Of a stretch of 64,000 bases of DNA, positions 16,901-24,872 are shown in pieces. The notes beneath the pieces were generated by a model. The model did no database searches, had not been told where the DNA came from, and saw only the letters and a list, made by a program, of their open reading frames with translations. Numbering within the stretch: the first letter of the stretch is position 1; each line of letters opens with the position of its first letter. The stretch comes from Archangiaceae bacterium. Lineage in GTDB: Bacteria > Myxococcota > Myxococcia > Myxococcales > Myxococcaceae. The position numbers and the translations under genes are program-made. The DNA is taken from contig JADJNS010000005.1 in assembly GCA_016714225.1 (NCBI GenBank), positions 124,001-188,000 on the forward strand, read 5' to 3'.

Positions 16901-17403
16901 GGGCGCTGGCGAAGAGCATCAAGGGCGACTCGCTGCCCTACCGGGTGCTCACGTGGATGGGCATGTTCTTCATGGCCATACCGCTGCTGGCGCAGTGGGT
17001 GATTCCGCCCAACCGCCGCGACCCGGGCAACCTGCACGACCCGCTGTGGCGGGCGCTCGACGACGAGCTGCGCCTCAAGGCGATTCTGCAGGGCAACAAA
17101 GACCGGCTGCGCCCGATTCTGATGACCACCTTCGCGTTCGTGGCCGGCATGATTCCGCTGGTCACCGCGCGCGGCATCGGCTCGGGGTTCAACAAGGCGA
17201 CCGCGGGCGTGGTGATCGGCGGCCAGGTGCTGTCGCTGTTGCTGACCCTGCTGGCGGTGCCGGTGGCGTACTCGTGGCTCGACCACTTGAGCGTCACGTT
17301 CCGCCGGCTGTTTCAGCAGCGCGGAGAAAAGGCGCCCGCGCCGGTTCCGGCGTCTCCGCCGCGGCACGCGCCGCCGGCGGGAGTGGCGGAGGTGGGCAAG
17401 TGA
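13960..17403 (+). CDS. RND multidrug efflux permease (HAE1/AcrB-like) with C-terminal insertion
   Basis: 1147 residues, about 100 longer than usual. TM1 is near 12-32, followed by the porter domains, and the proton-relay Asp pair lies in VGIVIDDAIVVLE. The conserved basic residue of TM10 is in GVVKKNGILQ (near 924). This is proton-driven export of hydrophobic compounds from inner membrane and periplasm through adaptor and TolC partners. Between KKNGILQVAHTDTLR and RLRPILMTT (residues about 940-1047), where AcrB-like pumps have roughly 25 residues, there is a stretch of about 105 with one added hydrophobic segment (VLTWMGMFFMAIPLLAQWVI). The gene overlaps the TolC-like gene by GTGA. Confidence 0.93.
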   Translation: MQWLAELCVKRPVFAAVLTLVTMVVGGVFVTQLGVDQFPKIDFPVIVVSTVLPGASPEDVETSISDKIEGAVNTINGIDELRSISSEGFSQVLVQFVLEKNVDVASAEVQQKVNTVLAELPKGIDPPIVQKFDPDAVPILFIALNGKDKDIREITDIADRVVRRRLESISGVGQVVLIGGRKRQIDVQVDPVKLRGLGITPAEVAAAINAQNMTLPGGRIETSRDFLTVKVNGRVTSVDELKGIIVREQSGRAVRLDELAEVRDTVEDVSTSAQWNGTPTVLMALRKQSGTNTVAVVDAVRERIGELQKELPQGYSLDVQRDGSQVVRTGTKAVVEHLVLGALLAALIVLVFLGNLRSTVIAAIAIPTSIVGTFALMKIQGYTLNSITLLALALAVGIVIDDAIVVLEIIFKHVEEKGVDPATAAIEGTREIGTAVLATTLSLVAVFLPIAFVAGIPGRFLSSFGITMSFSIVVSLFVSFTLTPMLASKWLKQKAKGDHSKSVLEKLVDVGYRPVEGVYGRALAFVMRHRWLVVIASLLALVSIVPMGKAARKGFLPVDDRAQFEVVVRLPEGRSVASAELVGARVARIIREVPEVNATMMTVGDDPAKTPNQARIFVKLVDPDKRARSQNDIKDYVRTKILPTLAPDLRVTVADVNEFGGGQATQRVQYIIAGPDLKVLEQATKDVIPKVKALPGAVDVDSSLVTGKPEITIHIDRDRAADLGVQVADVASALQLLIAGQKVSSYEERGEQYDVRLRATQSYRTDEDMLQLITVPSRKVGMVSLADVVTLGRDESLSSIQRYQRERQVVIMANAGPGASEGDIADSILKTLQDQHLPKGFSIKAQGQTKLMKETGLSFILGLLASMVFMYLILAAQFESWLHPITILISLPLTLPFAIASVIIFGQALDLYSFLGIFVLFGVVKKNGILQVAHTDTLRDEWQPKLAAAYARVDRTLPPKELRGALKEELAGLLSPEQVDRALAKSIKGDSLPYRVLTWMGMFFMAIPLLAQWVIPPNRRDPGNLHDPLWRALDDELRLKAILQGNKDRLRPILMTTFAFVAGMIPLVTARGIGSGFNKATAGVVIGGQVLSLLLTLLAVPVAYSWLDHLSVTFRRLFQQRGEKAPAPVPASPPRHAPPAGVAEVGK

Positions 17404-18725
17404 AGACCGCGTTCGCAGTGGTGGCGTTGCTGGCAGGCTCGGCCCAGGCGGGCTCGTTGAAGCAGCTGCTCGACGCGGCAGACCAGCAGAACGTCGACCG
17501 GCGCATCTCGGCCGAGCAGCGCCGGCGCGCTGCGGCCGAAGCAGTGCAGGCGTGGACGTCGCTGTTGCCGTCGCTCACCGCCCAGGCGGTGTGGACGCAC
17601 AACCAGTACTTCGCCACGTTCGATCGGCCGAAGACGAACGCGGCGGGCATGACGCTCGACGTGAACGGAAACCCGGTGACCAGCCCCGGGCAGCAGATCG
17701 CCTACGACACGTTGGTGATTCAGCCGGCGCAGCAGTACGACGCCATCTTCAAGATCGACGTGCCGTTGATCGACGTGGCGCGCTGGTACCGCACCGGCGC
17801 GGCGAGCGCGGCCGAGGCGGCGGCGGTCGACCGCGAAGAGGCGACCCGCGACCTGGTGCGGCGCCAGGTGGTCGGCAGCTACTACGCGTACGCGGCGGCG
17901 CTGGCGGTGCGCGACTCGGCCAAGCGGTCGGTGGGCGTGGCGCAGGCGCAGGCGCAGCTGCAAGAGGTGCGCGCCAACGCCGGAGCGGCGACCGAGCTCG
18001 AGCGCCTGCGCGCGACCGCCGAGGTGCAGCGCAACCGGCAGGTGGTGAGTGATACCGAGTCGCTGGTGGCGACCTCGCGGCGCAGCCTGCAGACCCTGAC
18101 CGGTCAAGACCCGGGCGACGCCGCGACGCTGCCCGACGACGACCTGCGGCCCGAGCCGCCGTTTCAAGAGCTCGAGAAGAACGTCGACTCGCTGCCGCAG
18201 ATTCGGGCCGCCGAGCAGGACATCGTGGCCACCTCGCGCAGCACCGACGCCAACCGGCTGCAGATCGTGCCCACCATCAGCGGGCAGTTCACCGAGCGCA
18301 TCAGCACGCTGACCGGGTTCACCGGTCAGCCGGCGAGCTGGAACGGCGGCCTGGCGCTGACCTGGCGCCTCGATGGGCCGACCCTCGCGGGGTTCCGGGT
18401 GCAGAGCGCGGTCGAGGCGACGGCGTCGCTGGCGGCCGAGCGGGCGCGGCTCGTCGCGCGAGACCAGATTCACTCCGACTGGCAGCGGCTCAACGCGGCG
18501 CTGCAGAAGGTCGAAGCGGCCAAGGCGCAGCTGCAGGCGGCCGAGCGCGCGGCGCAGGTGGCGCGCGACCGGTACGCCGCCGGAGCGGCCACCCAGATCG
18601 ACGTGATTCAGGCCGAGCGCGACCTGTTCGGCGCCGAGGTCGGCCAGATTCAGGCCCGCACCGAGCTGGCGTCGGCCCGGCTGTCGCTGCGCATCAGCGC
18701 CGGCCAGCCGCTGCAGGTCGAGTGA
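17400..18725 (+). CDS. TolC family outer-membrane efflux protein
   Basis: 441 residues from a GTG at 17400, with a short signal peptide (VKTAFAVVALLAGSAQAGS). Two OEP-type repeats are visible: long Ala/Gln/Glu-rich helices such as SVGVAQAQAQLQEVRANAG and, near the C-terminus, AAQVARDRYAAGAATQIDVI, a standard TolC-family motif. It forms the outer-membrane channel for the pump encoded just upstream, with GTGA overlap. The set TetR-adaptor-RND-TolC forms a complete tripartite efflux operon. Confidence 0.92.
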   Translation: MKTAFAVVALLAGSAQAGSLKQLLDAADQQNVDRRISAEQRRRAAAEAVQAWTSLLPSLTAQAVWTHNQYFATFDRPKTNAAGMTLDVNGNPVTSPGQQIAYDTLVIQPAQQYDAIFKIDVPLIDVARWYRTGAASAAEAAAVDREEATRDLVRRQVVGSYYAYAAALAVRDSAKRSVGVAQAQAQLQEVRANAGAATELERLRATAEVQRNRQVVSDTESLVATSRRSLQTLTGQDPGDAATLPDDDLRPEPPFQELEKNVDSLPQIRAAEQDIVATSRSTDANRLQIVPTISGQFTERISTLTGFTGQPASWNGGLALTWRLDGPTLAGFRVQSAVEATASLAAERARLVARDQIHSDWQRLNAALQKVEAAKAQLQAAERAAQVARDRYAAGAATQIDVIQAERDLFGAEVGQIQARTELASARLSLRISAGQPLQVE

Positions 18726-18798
18726 GCGGCGCATCGGGTCGGGTGGCGCCGGCGGCTGCGAATCGCGGCGCTGGGCCGCGCGGCCGCGAGCTGCACCC

Positions 18799-18849
18799 CA
18801 TTCTGTGTAGTGGTTGCAGTACCCAATACTGCAACCACTACACAGAATG
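18799..18849. repeat. long perfect inverted repeat, copy 1
   Basis: Two 23-nt arms (starting CATTCTGTGTAGTGGTTGCA) are exactly complementary around a 5-nt CCCAA loop, giving a 51-bp hairpin with AT content well above its surroundings. It lies 73 bp after the TolC-like stop. No T-tract follows, so it is not a classical intrinsic terminator. Confidence 0.9.
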
Positions 18850-18967
18850 CCTGCCGGTCGGGCGGGGGCACGCCTGCGCCCAGCGGCTCGCGCGTTGCAG
18901 CGCAGTCAGTGGGCCTCAGGAGACCGGCACGCTTCCGCGTATCTCGACCGGGCGGCCGCACGGACGC

Positions 18968-19014
18968 TTCTGTGTAGTGATTGCAGTATTAGGTACTGCA
19001 ACCGCTACACAGAA
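18968..19014. repeat. long inverted repeat, copy 2
   Basis: Arms of 21 nt (TTCTGTGTAGTGATTGCAGTA and TACTGCAACCGCTACACAGAA, shown split at the loop TTAGG) have two internal mismatches, one of which would be a G-U pair in RNA. Arm sequence matches copy 1 at almost every position while the loop differs, so the stem is the conserved part. The copies are 169 bp apart. Confidence 0.88.
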
Positions 19015-19195
19015 TGACTGCCCACAGCGCGTGCGCGAGTCGGCGAGCGGAGTGGGGCTCCGAACCGTCGACACGTAGCGCTACGGACGAGCGACCGCGG
19101 GTGGGTGACGCAAGCTGCTCGGTACCCGGTGCTCGGTGCTCGGTTGCTCGCTGCTGGCTGCTGGCGGGCCAATTGGTGATGGCGGCACCACCGGA

Positions 19196-20008
19196 TCAGC
19201 GCCGCGCCGACACCACCAGCGCGCGGCTGGTCGCGGTGACTCTGCCATCGCCGAAGGCCTCGCGCACCGCGGCCTCGGCGGCGTCGACTGCGGCGGCCAG
19301 GCTGCCCCGTGCCTCGATCTCCTTGCGCAGCGGCGTGCCTTCACAGAGCGCCTGCGCGGCGAGGCGGGCCGACCCCACGGTGCTGGGCAACGCGACCGGG
19401 GTCACGTCGATGGCGCTGCCGAAGCCGGCTGCCTCGAGGTCGGCCACGACGCGCTTCGCGTCGAAGTACCCGTGCGGAGTGCGCTGCATGAAGCGAGGCG
19501 GGTCGTTCGGGAACAGCGCGGCCACCGCACCCTCGATCGCCGCGGTGAGCGGGTTCGCCTCGACGCTCTCCCAGGTGTTGAAGAGAAAGCGACCGCCGGG
19601 CGCGAGCACGCGGTGGACCTCGCGGTACGCGTGCACCCGGTCGGGAAAGAACATCACTCCGAACTGACAGACCACCGTGTCGAAGCTGCCGTCGCCGAAG
19701 GGCAGCTGCATCGCATCGGCGGGGCGCCACGCGACGTCGCGCGCGGTGCCGACGGCCTCGGCGCGCTCGAGCATCGCTGGGTTCAGGTCGGTGGCGACGA
19801 TGGTGACCTCGGGTGGCAACCGCCGCGCCATCTCGCGGGTGACGGCTCCGGTGCCGGCGGCGACCTCGAGCACGCGCCCGCATGGCGCCGCGAGGAGGCG
19901 CGTCACCAGGTCTTCGGCGAACGGCGCAAACAGCAGCGGCACCATGTGCTGCTCATAGTGCCGGGGAATGGAGTCTTCGAAGCGGGCGTCGTTCGGCTCG
20001 CGCGACAT
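19196..20008 (-). CDS. class I SAM-dependent methyltransferase (UbiE/type-11-like)
   Basis: 270 residues from ATG 20008 (MSREPNDARFEDS); a GTG at 20017 would add three residues. Motif I VLEVAAGTGAVTREMA is at about 46-60, the acidic loop ATDLNPAMLERA follows, then DAMQLPFGDGSFDTVVCQFGVMFF and the LAPGGRFLFNTW strand. These are the Methyltransf_11/25 hallmarks. The acceptor substrate cannot be inferred. It stands alone, convergent with the efflux operon and separated from it by the hairpin-bearing spacer. Confidence 0.88.
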   Translation of the reverse strand: MSREPNDARFEDSIPRHYEQHMVPLLFAPFAEDLVTRLLAAPCGRVLEVAAGTGAVTREMARRLPPEVTIVATDLNPAMLERAEAVGTARDVAWRPADAMQLPFGDGSFDTVVCQFGVMFFPDRVHAYREVHRVLAPGGRFLFNTWESVEANPLTAAIEGAVAALFPNDPPRFMQRTPHGYFDAKRVVADLEAAGFGSAIDVTPVALPSTVGSARLAAQALCEGTPLRKEIEARGSLAAAVDAAEAAVREAFGDGRVTATSRALVVSARR

Positions 20009-20071
20009 GCACGGCACCTTACGCTGCAGGCGTTCACAGAGCTGCTGGCCGACCGGCCAGCCTGAGGCTCA

Positions 20072-20467
20072 TCAACACAAGCACTCGAAGCCGCCGTCTT
20101 CCTGCAGGGCGACGCCGCCGCCATCTTCCTCTCGGCGGGGGTGGCAGGCCCACGACGGGCAGCGCAGGTCGGTCTCGTCGGGGCAGACGAAGACCGGGAT
20201 GAACTGACAGTCGCAGGCCTCTTCGACGAGGAACTGACCGGCGTCGGGCGGAAAGTCGGCAGGAATCAGGCAGCGCCCGGTGCGAAAGCTGACACACGGG
20301 CAGCCAGAGCCGGCGTCGGTGCCGGCGTCGTAGCCGGCGTCGGTGCGGCCCGCGTCGGTGCGGCCCGCATCGGGGCGGCCGGAGTCGAGGGTGCCCGCGT
20401 CGAACGCCCCAGGCGAGGAGCAGGCGGCGAAGGAGAGCGCGCTGAGCGCGAGGCGACGCTTGGGCAT
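20072..20467 (-). CDS. small Asp-Ala-Gly-repeat lipoprotein, unknown function
   Basis: 131 residues from ATG 20467 (MPKRRLALSALSFAAC), with a lipobox ending at Cys16. A linker of DAG/DSG repeats (GRPDAGRTDAGRTDAGYDAG) follows, then a small Cys-rich domain (CPCVSFRTGRC, CDCQFIPVFVC, LRCPSWAC) that probably forms disulfides outside the cytoplasm. I do not recognise the Cys-rich domain. Such acidic Asp-Ala-Gly linkers are typical of myxobacterial surface lipoproteins. It is transcribed divergently from the lipoprotein gene at 20568. Confidence 0.7.
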   Translation of the reverse strand: MPKRRLALSALSFAACSSPGAFDAGTLDSGRPDAGRTDAGRTDAGYDAGTDAGSGCPCVSFRTGRCLIPADFPPDAGQFLVEEACDCQFIPVFVCPDETDLRCPSWACHPRREEDGGGVALQEDGGFECLC

Positions 20468-20567
20468 GGGCCGAAAGATAGGCGAGCTCCTCGCGAGGTG
20501 CGGGCGGAAAGCCGCGAGGCGACGCAATCTGCTCGACGGCATTCAGGCGACGAACGATGGTGCCGCG

Positions 20568-21549
20568 ATGATTCGCCGACAGACCGCGGCCGTGCTCGTC
20601 ACGCTCCTCCTCGCGGCGTGCTCCGCGCCTGACGGCCTCGATGGAGGCAGCGCGGGCGGAGGCAGCGCGGGCGGAGGCAGCGCGGGCGGAGGCAGCGCGG
20701 GCGGTGGCAGCGCGGGCGGGGGCAGCACCGGCGGCGGCAGCGCGGGCGGCCGAAGCGACGGGGGCACCACGGGGCTGTGCGCCGGAGTGAGGTGCGTCGG
20801 CACGAACGAGTGCGACCCGAGCGACGGCCTGTGCAAGTGCAACGGAGTGGTCTGCCAGAGCGGAGAGCTGCGTGTGCCCGAGCGGCACCACCTGCGCGCC
20901 CTCGAGCCAGACGTGCCAGGCGGCATCGCTCTGCGCCCAGGTCACGTGCATCGGCGGCACGACCTGCGACCCGGTCGATGGCCTCTGCAGGTGCGGAGGC
21001 CAGGGCGGCCCGGTCTGCACGGCGGCGCAGCTGTGCAACGTCGGCCCGCCCCCGACCTGCCAGGGAGGCCCTGCCTGCACCGGAGCCGACGGTGGGCAGA
21101 CCCTCTGCACCGGCGGCACGAGCTGCGACCCGAGCGACGGGCGCTGCCGCTGCGGAGGCCTCGGCGGAGTCGTCTGTCAGGGCGGCGAGGTCTGCGTCTC
21201 GAGCGCCCTCTCGATGGCGTGCCGAGCTCCCTGCGACCCGCTCAGCCCGGCGTGCTCGACCGGCACCTGGTGCTTCTTCGATGGAGCTGCGTCGCCGCCC
21301 ACCGCCTACTGCGCGCCCCCGTCCAACGTTCGCGCCGAGGGTCAGGCCTGCGTCAGCGCGACCTCGTGCTTCCAGTCGTCGCCCGCCCACGCGCTGGTCT
21401 GCGTCGGTCTCGCGCCCGGTCAGGCGGGCATCTGCCGCGAGTATTGCGCGACCTCATCGGGCACCACCGGGTGCTCGCAGGTTCCCGCGACGCAGCTCTG
21501 CACCCAACTGCCGCAGGCCGCCAGCGGCCTGGGCTACTGCGCCCCGTAG
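20568..21549 (+). CDS. Gly-Ser-linker, Cys-repeat lipoprotein, one frameshift
   Basis: Starts MIRRQTAAVLVTLLLAAC with a lipobox, then six or more GGGSA units (about 20640-20750, 15-bp DNA repeats), then Cys-rich EGF-like modules of the form C..G..CDP-x-DGLC-x-C repeated three times (near 20783, 20928 and 21100), and a final Cys-rich region ending GLGYCAP. The frame shifts once near 20868 (one extra base or two missing): before it reads VVCQSGE, after it reads CVCPSGTTCAP, which continues the same module. Restored length is about 326 residues. It is probably a surface-exposed, disulfide-stabilised protein. Function is unknown. Confidence 0.7.
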
Positions 21550-21600
21550 CTCAGCGCCCGTGCGGGCGGTGGGACGTCGACCTTCGCTCGACCGTCGCCG

Positions 21601-21921
21601 TCAGTGCAGCACGCGGCGCGTGCGGTTCACCTGCTCTGCCGCCGGCGTCCACCCCAGGGTGGCGGGCACGCGAATGCGGGCGTCGCGGCCGAGGCGGGGG
21701 TGCATGCGGTGGCGAAAGTGGTGTCGCCACCCGCCGGCAAACGCGTCGCTGCCCAGGTACTGCCAGCGCTCGCCGCGGAACTCGCTGTCAGCGTCGCGGT
21801 CTTGTGAGCGCTCGAGCAGCCCCCGCCACGCCGCGTTCCACTCTCTCGAGCGCACCCTCAGCCAACCGACGGTGGCGCGAAGCTCACTCTCACTCAACTT
21901 CATCAGGTCGATGACCTTCAT
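21601..21921 (-). CDS. small hypothetical protein, 106 aa
   Basis: MKVIDLMKLSESELRATVGW opens a mostly charged, helical, Trp-rich protein with no signal peptide or membrane segment. A strong ribosome site (AAGGGGG, about 7 nt before the ATG at 21921) supports it as a real gene. I do not recognise the family. It lies downstream of, and on the same strand as, the lipoprotein gene at 21982, but 60 bp apart. Confidence 0.55.
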   Translation of the reverse strand: MKVIDLMKLSESELRATVGWLRVRSREWNAAWRGLLERSQDRDADSEFRGERWQYLGSDAFAGGWRHHFRHRMHPRLGRDARIRVPATLGWTPAAEQVNRTRRVLH

Positions 21922-21981
21922 GGTCGCCCCCTTTCGTAGGGAAGCGCACCGTACCCGGTCACCCTGACACTGAACACATTT

Positions 21982-22941
21982 TCAGTCGCAACCCTGACGC
22001 TGCTCACCGACCGAGACGTCGTCGACCCACAGCTCTACGTCGAACGTCGCGCCCGGGTTGTAGGTGAGAATGCCAATCTGCAGCTGGTTCTGCGAGGGGC
22101 CGTACCAGTTGCTGCCGGTGGCAATGCCGTCGATGGCGACGTCCGAGACCTCTTGCGCATCGACCCACAGCTGAATGCGCCGGTTCGCTGAGTCCATCAT
22201 CCACTCCACGCAGGCCCACCGGTTCTCGGGAATGTCGCTGCCGTACCCGGTGCGCGCGTAGTCGGCGAAGGTCGAGTCGACGAAGTATTCAGACTGCCAC
22301 TTGCGGGTCTGGTCGGCCGCGCCGAACCCGTAGTGCGCGAGCTGCCCCGCGCCCGGGCTGCCGGCGACCATCGGCCCGTTGACGCGCACGAACGTCCAGT
22401 GCCGGTTGGCCGGCACGCGGGGCATGAACATCCAGAAGCGGCCGAAGTGCTTCTGCGCGGGCGAGGGAAAGGCCTTGGGCGAGCCGCTCAGCACCGCCGC
22501 GAAGCCGAGGTCCCTACCCATCGGCACCTGGCACAGCACCGAGCGCGTGCCCGAGTGCGCGCGGGTCGCGTCGACCTTCACGCTGCCGCCGTTGCCCTGG
22601 CCACCCGACCAGTCTCCCGAGAGCGCCGCGCCGGCGGCGTACGCCTCGAAGTCGTCGCGCAGCCGCACCCCTGCGTCGACGCCGGCGTCGCGAGGCTCGA
22701 CTCCGCCGTCGCTCCCCGCATCGACCGCACCTGCCTCGACCCTACCCGCATCGGGCTCGCCCGAGTCGACGCCGCCATCGAGCGTGTCACCCGCATCGAC
22801 GCGACCGGCATCGACCTCGCCCGCGTCAGCCGTCTGCCCTGCGTCGGGGCCGGGCGTACCCGAGACCTCGCCCACGCAGCGCGCGAGCCCCACCAAAGTC
22901 AATGCGACGCTCAGCGCGCGCGGCCGAAGCACGCTCACCAT
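21982..22941 (-). CDS. Asp-Ala-Gly-linker lipoprotein with jelly-roll/LamG-like domain
   Basis: 319 residues from ATG 22941, preceded by GGAGAGG. MVSVLRPRALSVALTLVGLARC is a lipoprotein signal. Residues about 30-95 are a DAG/DGG repeat linker. The C-terminal domain starts RDDFEAYAAGAALSGDWSG and ends NPGATFDVELWVDDVSVGE, the usual beginning and end of a beta-sandwich seen in LamG-like and polysaccharide-lyase-like domains, with a central RFWMFMPRVPANRHWTFVRV. Catalytic activity cannot be claimed; carbohydrate binding is a reasonable guess. The upstream in-frame extension to 23076 lacks a credible start. Confidence 0.72.
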   Translation of the reverse strand: MVSVLRPRALSVALTLVGLARCVGEVSGTPGPDAGQTADAGEVDAGRVDAGDTLDGGVDSGEPDAGRVEAGAVDAGSDGGVEPRDAGVDAGVRLRDDFEAYAAGAALSGDWSGGQGNGGSVKVDATRAHSGTRSVLCQVPMGRDLGFAAVLSGSPKAFPSPAQKHFGRFWMFMPRVPANRHWTFVRVNGPMVAGSPGAGQLAHYGFGAADQTRKWQSEYFVDSTFADYARTGYGSDIPENRWACVEWMMDSANRRIQLWVDAQEVSDVAIDGIATGSNWYGPSQNQLQIGILTYNPGATFDVELWVDDVSVGEQRQGCD

Positions 22942-23093
22942 CAAACCTCTCCAGACGCAGCAGCTCCAAGAAGTCGCACCGATGGTGTGGGCGCACTCCA
23001 GCTGCTCGACGGTGCGACGGTTGAGCCCTCGCAACGTCTTCAACTCGCGAGGCCGCAGGTGGTGCGGCCGTTGCAAAAGCGAGGTCGCCCCCC

Positions 23094-24872
23094 ATGCCGA
23101 TTTCCCGCGCCGTGCTCGCGACCCTGGTGCTGACCGCTTGCGAGGGGAGCATCAGCGCTCCCGTCGTCGAGACCGCGATGCCGGGCCCGACCGACCCCGG
23201 CCCGGGTCCGGGCGCAGGCGGGCCGGCCCCGCTGCGCTACAGCTGCGACCCCGCTCAGGTGCCGCTCGACCTGCCGCTGCGGCGCTTGAGCAAGCTGCAG
23301 TACGTCAACACGCTGCAGGCCGCCGCGCTCAGGCTCGCCCCCGCAGCCGGGGCCGCCGCGCTGGCCGCCGCCGCGCCGAAGCTGGCGCTGTACCCCGACG
23401 ACGAAGAGGTGGCGCCCAACAGCTTCGGCGCCCACGGCTTCACCCGCGCCGACCAGCGCCTCTCGCAGCAGCAGGCCGACGCGGCGTACGCGGTGGCCAC
23501 CACCCTCGCCGACGCGCTGGCGGCGACCGCCGAAGCGCGCCGCGCCATCTTCGGCGCGTGCGCCGCCGACGCCACCCCGGCGAACGATGTGGCGTGCGCG
23601 AAGGCCTGGCTCACCCGCGAGGGCAGCCGCCTGCTGCGCGCGCCGCTCGACGACGCCCAGGCCTCGCTCATCTCCTCGGCCGCCGATGCCGCGCGCGGCG
23701 ACGGAGACGAGCGGGTGGTGTTCGGTGACGTGCTGGCCACGCTGTTCCTGCAGCCGGCGTTCGGGTTCGCCCTCGAGCGGCGCGGCGACGGCCCGAGCGA
23801 CCCTGCCGCACAGCTCGATGCCTACGCGCTCGCCTCGCGGCTGGCCTACCACCTCACCGACGCGCCGCCCGACGACACGCTGTGGGCCGCCGCCAGCTCG
23901 GGCACCCTCACCACCGACGTCGAGTACCGCCGCCAGGTCGCGCGCCTGCTCGACGACCCGCGCTCGCTCCCGGTGCGCGACGCCTTCTTCGACCAGTGGC
24001 TGTGGCTCTCGCGCGGCGCCGTCGACCTCACCCAGCAGCTCGGGGTGCCCGCCTACCGCGCGCTCTCTGCCGAGGGCCCCCACCCCACCCACGACACCCG
24101 CGCGGCGATTCTCGAAGACGCGCTGGGCGCCGCGCGGCGCGCCTTCGACACCGGCGCGGGGCCCGAGGCGCTGCTCCGCGACACCACCGTCTACACCTCT
24201 GACCCCGAGGTGCAGGCGCTGTACGGCAGCGCGCCGCTGCCTCCCCCGGGCCAGCGCGCCGGCCTGCTCACCCGCCTCGCGTTCACCGCCAACGGCCGCT
24301 TCGAGACCAACCCCATCATCAAGGGGGTGCGGGTGCGCAGCGCGGTGCTGTGCGACGTGATGGGCGCTCCGCCGCCCGGCGCGGCGAACGCGATGGTGAG
24401 CGGCGACGCGGTGCTGAGCAGCCGGGAGAAGACCGAGGCGCTCACCGAGGTGGCCGGCACTCCGTGCGTGGCGTGCCACCAGGCCCTCATCAACCCGCTG
24501 GGCTTTCTCACCGAGGGCTTCGACCCGCTGGGCCGCTGGCGCACCGTCGAGACCGTGTACGACGCGCAGGGCAACGCGCTGAAGCAGTTTCCGGTGCGCA
24601 CCGCCGCGGCGCCCCGCCTGCCCCACACCCCGCCCCAGGCCGCCGACGCGCACGAGCTCACCGACCGCATCGCGGCCTCGGGGAAATTCGAGGCCTGCGT
24701 CGCCGCCCAGCTGTTCCGCTTCACCGCGCAGAAGCCGCAAGAGGAGCCCACCGTCGACGGCTGCCGGCTCAGCGAGCTCGAGCGGCTGGCGCGCAGCGGA
24801 GCCAGCTTTCGAGACCTCTTCCAGGCCAGCGTGACGTCGGCCGCTTTCCGCAGAAGGGTGACCGCACCGTGA
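23094..24872 (+). CDS. DUF1592-type lipoprotein with c-type heme motif
   Basis: 592 residues. MPISRAVLATLVLTAC is a lipoprotein signal. Segments match the chain of domains found in planctomycete and myxobacterial DUF1587/1595/1592/1588/1585 proteins: LRRLSKLQYVNTL, LASRLAYHLTDAPPDDTLW, GLLTRLAFTANGRFETNPI and CHQALINPLGFLTEGFDPLG. The heme-binding motif is C458-V-A-C461-H462, so the protein may be a periplasmic or surface c-type cytochrome. The next gene encodes a DUF1552 protein and overlaps by GTGA; these two families usually occur as a pair. The biochemical role of the pair is not established. Confidence 0.88.
   Translation: MPISRAVLATLVLTACEGSISAPVVETAMPGPTDPGPGPGAGGPAPLRYSCDPAQVPLDLPLRRLSKLQYVNTLQAAALRLAPAAGAAALAAAAPKLALYPDDEEVAPNSFGAHGFTRADQRLSQQQADAAYAVATTLADALAATAEARRAIFGACAADATPANDVACAKAWLTREGSRLLRAPLDDAQASLISSAADAARGDGDERVVFGDVLATLFLQPAFGFALERRGDGPSDPAAQLDAYALASRLAYHLTDAPPDDTLWAAASSGTLTTDVEYRRQVARLLDDPRSLPVRDAFFDQWLWLSRGAVDLTQQLGVPAYRALSAEGPHPTHDTRAAILEDALGAARRAFDTGAGPEALLRDTTVYTSDPEVQALYGSAPLPPPGQRAGLLTRLAFTANGRFETNPIIKGVRVRSAVLCDVMGAPPPGAANAMVSGDAVLSSREKTEALTEVAGTPCVACHQALINPLGFLTEGFDPLGRWRTVETVYDAQGNALKQFPVRTAAAPRLPHTPPQAADAHELTDRIAASGKFEACVAAQLFRFTAQKPQEEPTVDGCRLSELERLARSGASFRDLFQASVTSAAFRRRVTAP

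Larger units (their letters stand above)
18726..19195. other. 470-bp non-coding spacer holding two long hairpins
   Basis: No supported gene is present on either strand between the TolC-like gene and the convergent methyltransferase gene. The spacer contains two related inverted repeats, described separately. The rest is GC-rich and featureless apart from a GCTCGGTGCTCGGTTGCTCGC-like stuttered stretch near 19125-19165. Confidence 0.6.

Noticed and set aside
19081..19344. 87-residue minus-strand frame near the hairpin spacer
   Set aside because: It overlaps the 3' end of the methyltransferase gene out of frame and has no protein-like features.
20640..20750. Short direct repeats resembling a CRISPR array
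   Set aside because: They are 15-bp in-frame repeats encoding GGGSA units of a lipoprotein stalk; there are no spacers.
22942..23076. N-terminal extension of the lipoprotein at 21982 (45 more residues)
   Set aside because: It would bury the lipoprotein signal peptide, and the ATG at 22941 has a strong ribosome site.
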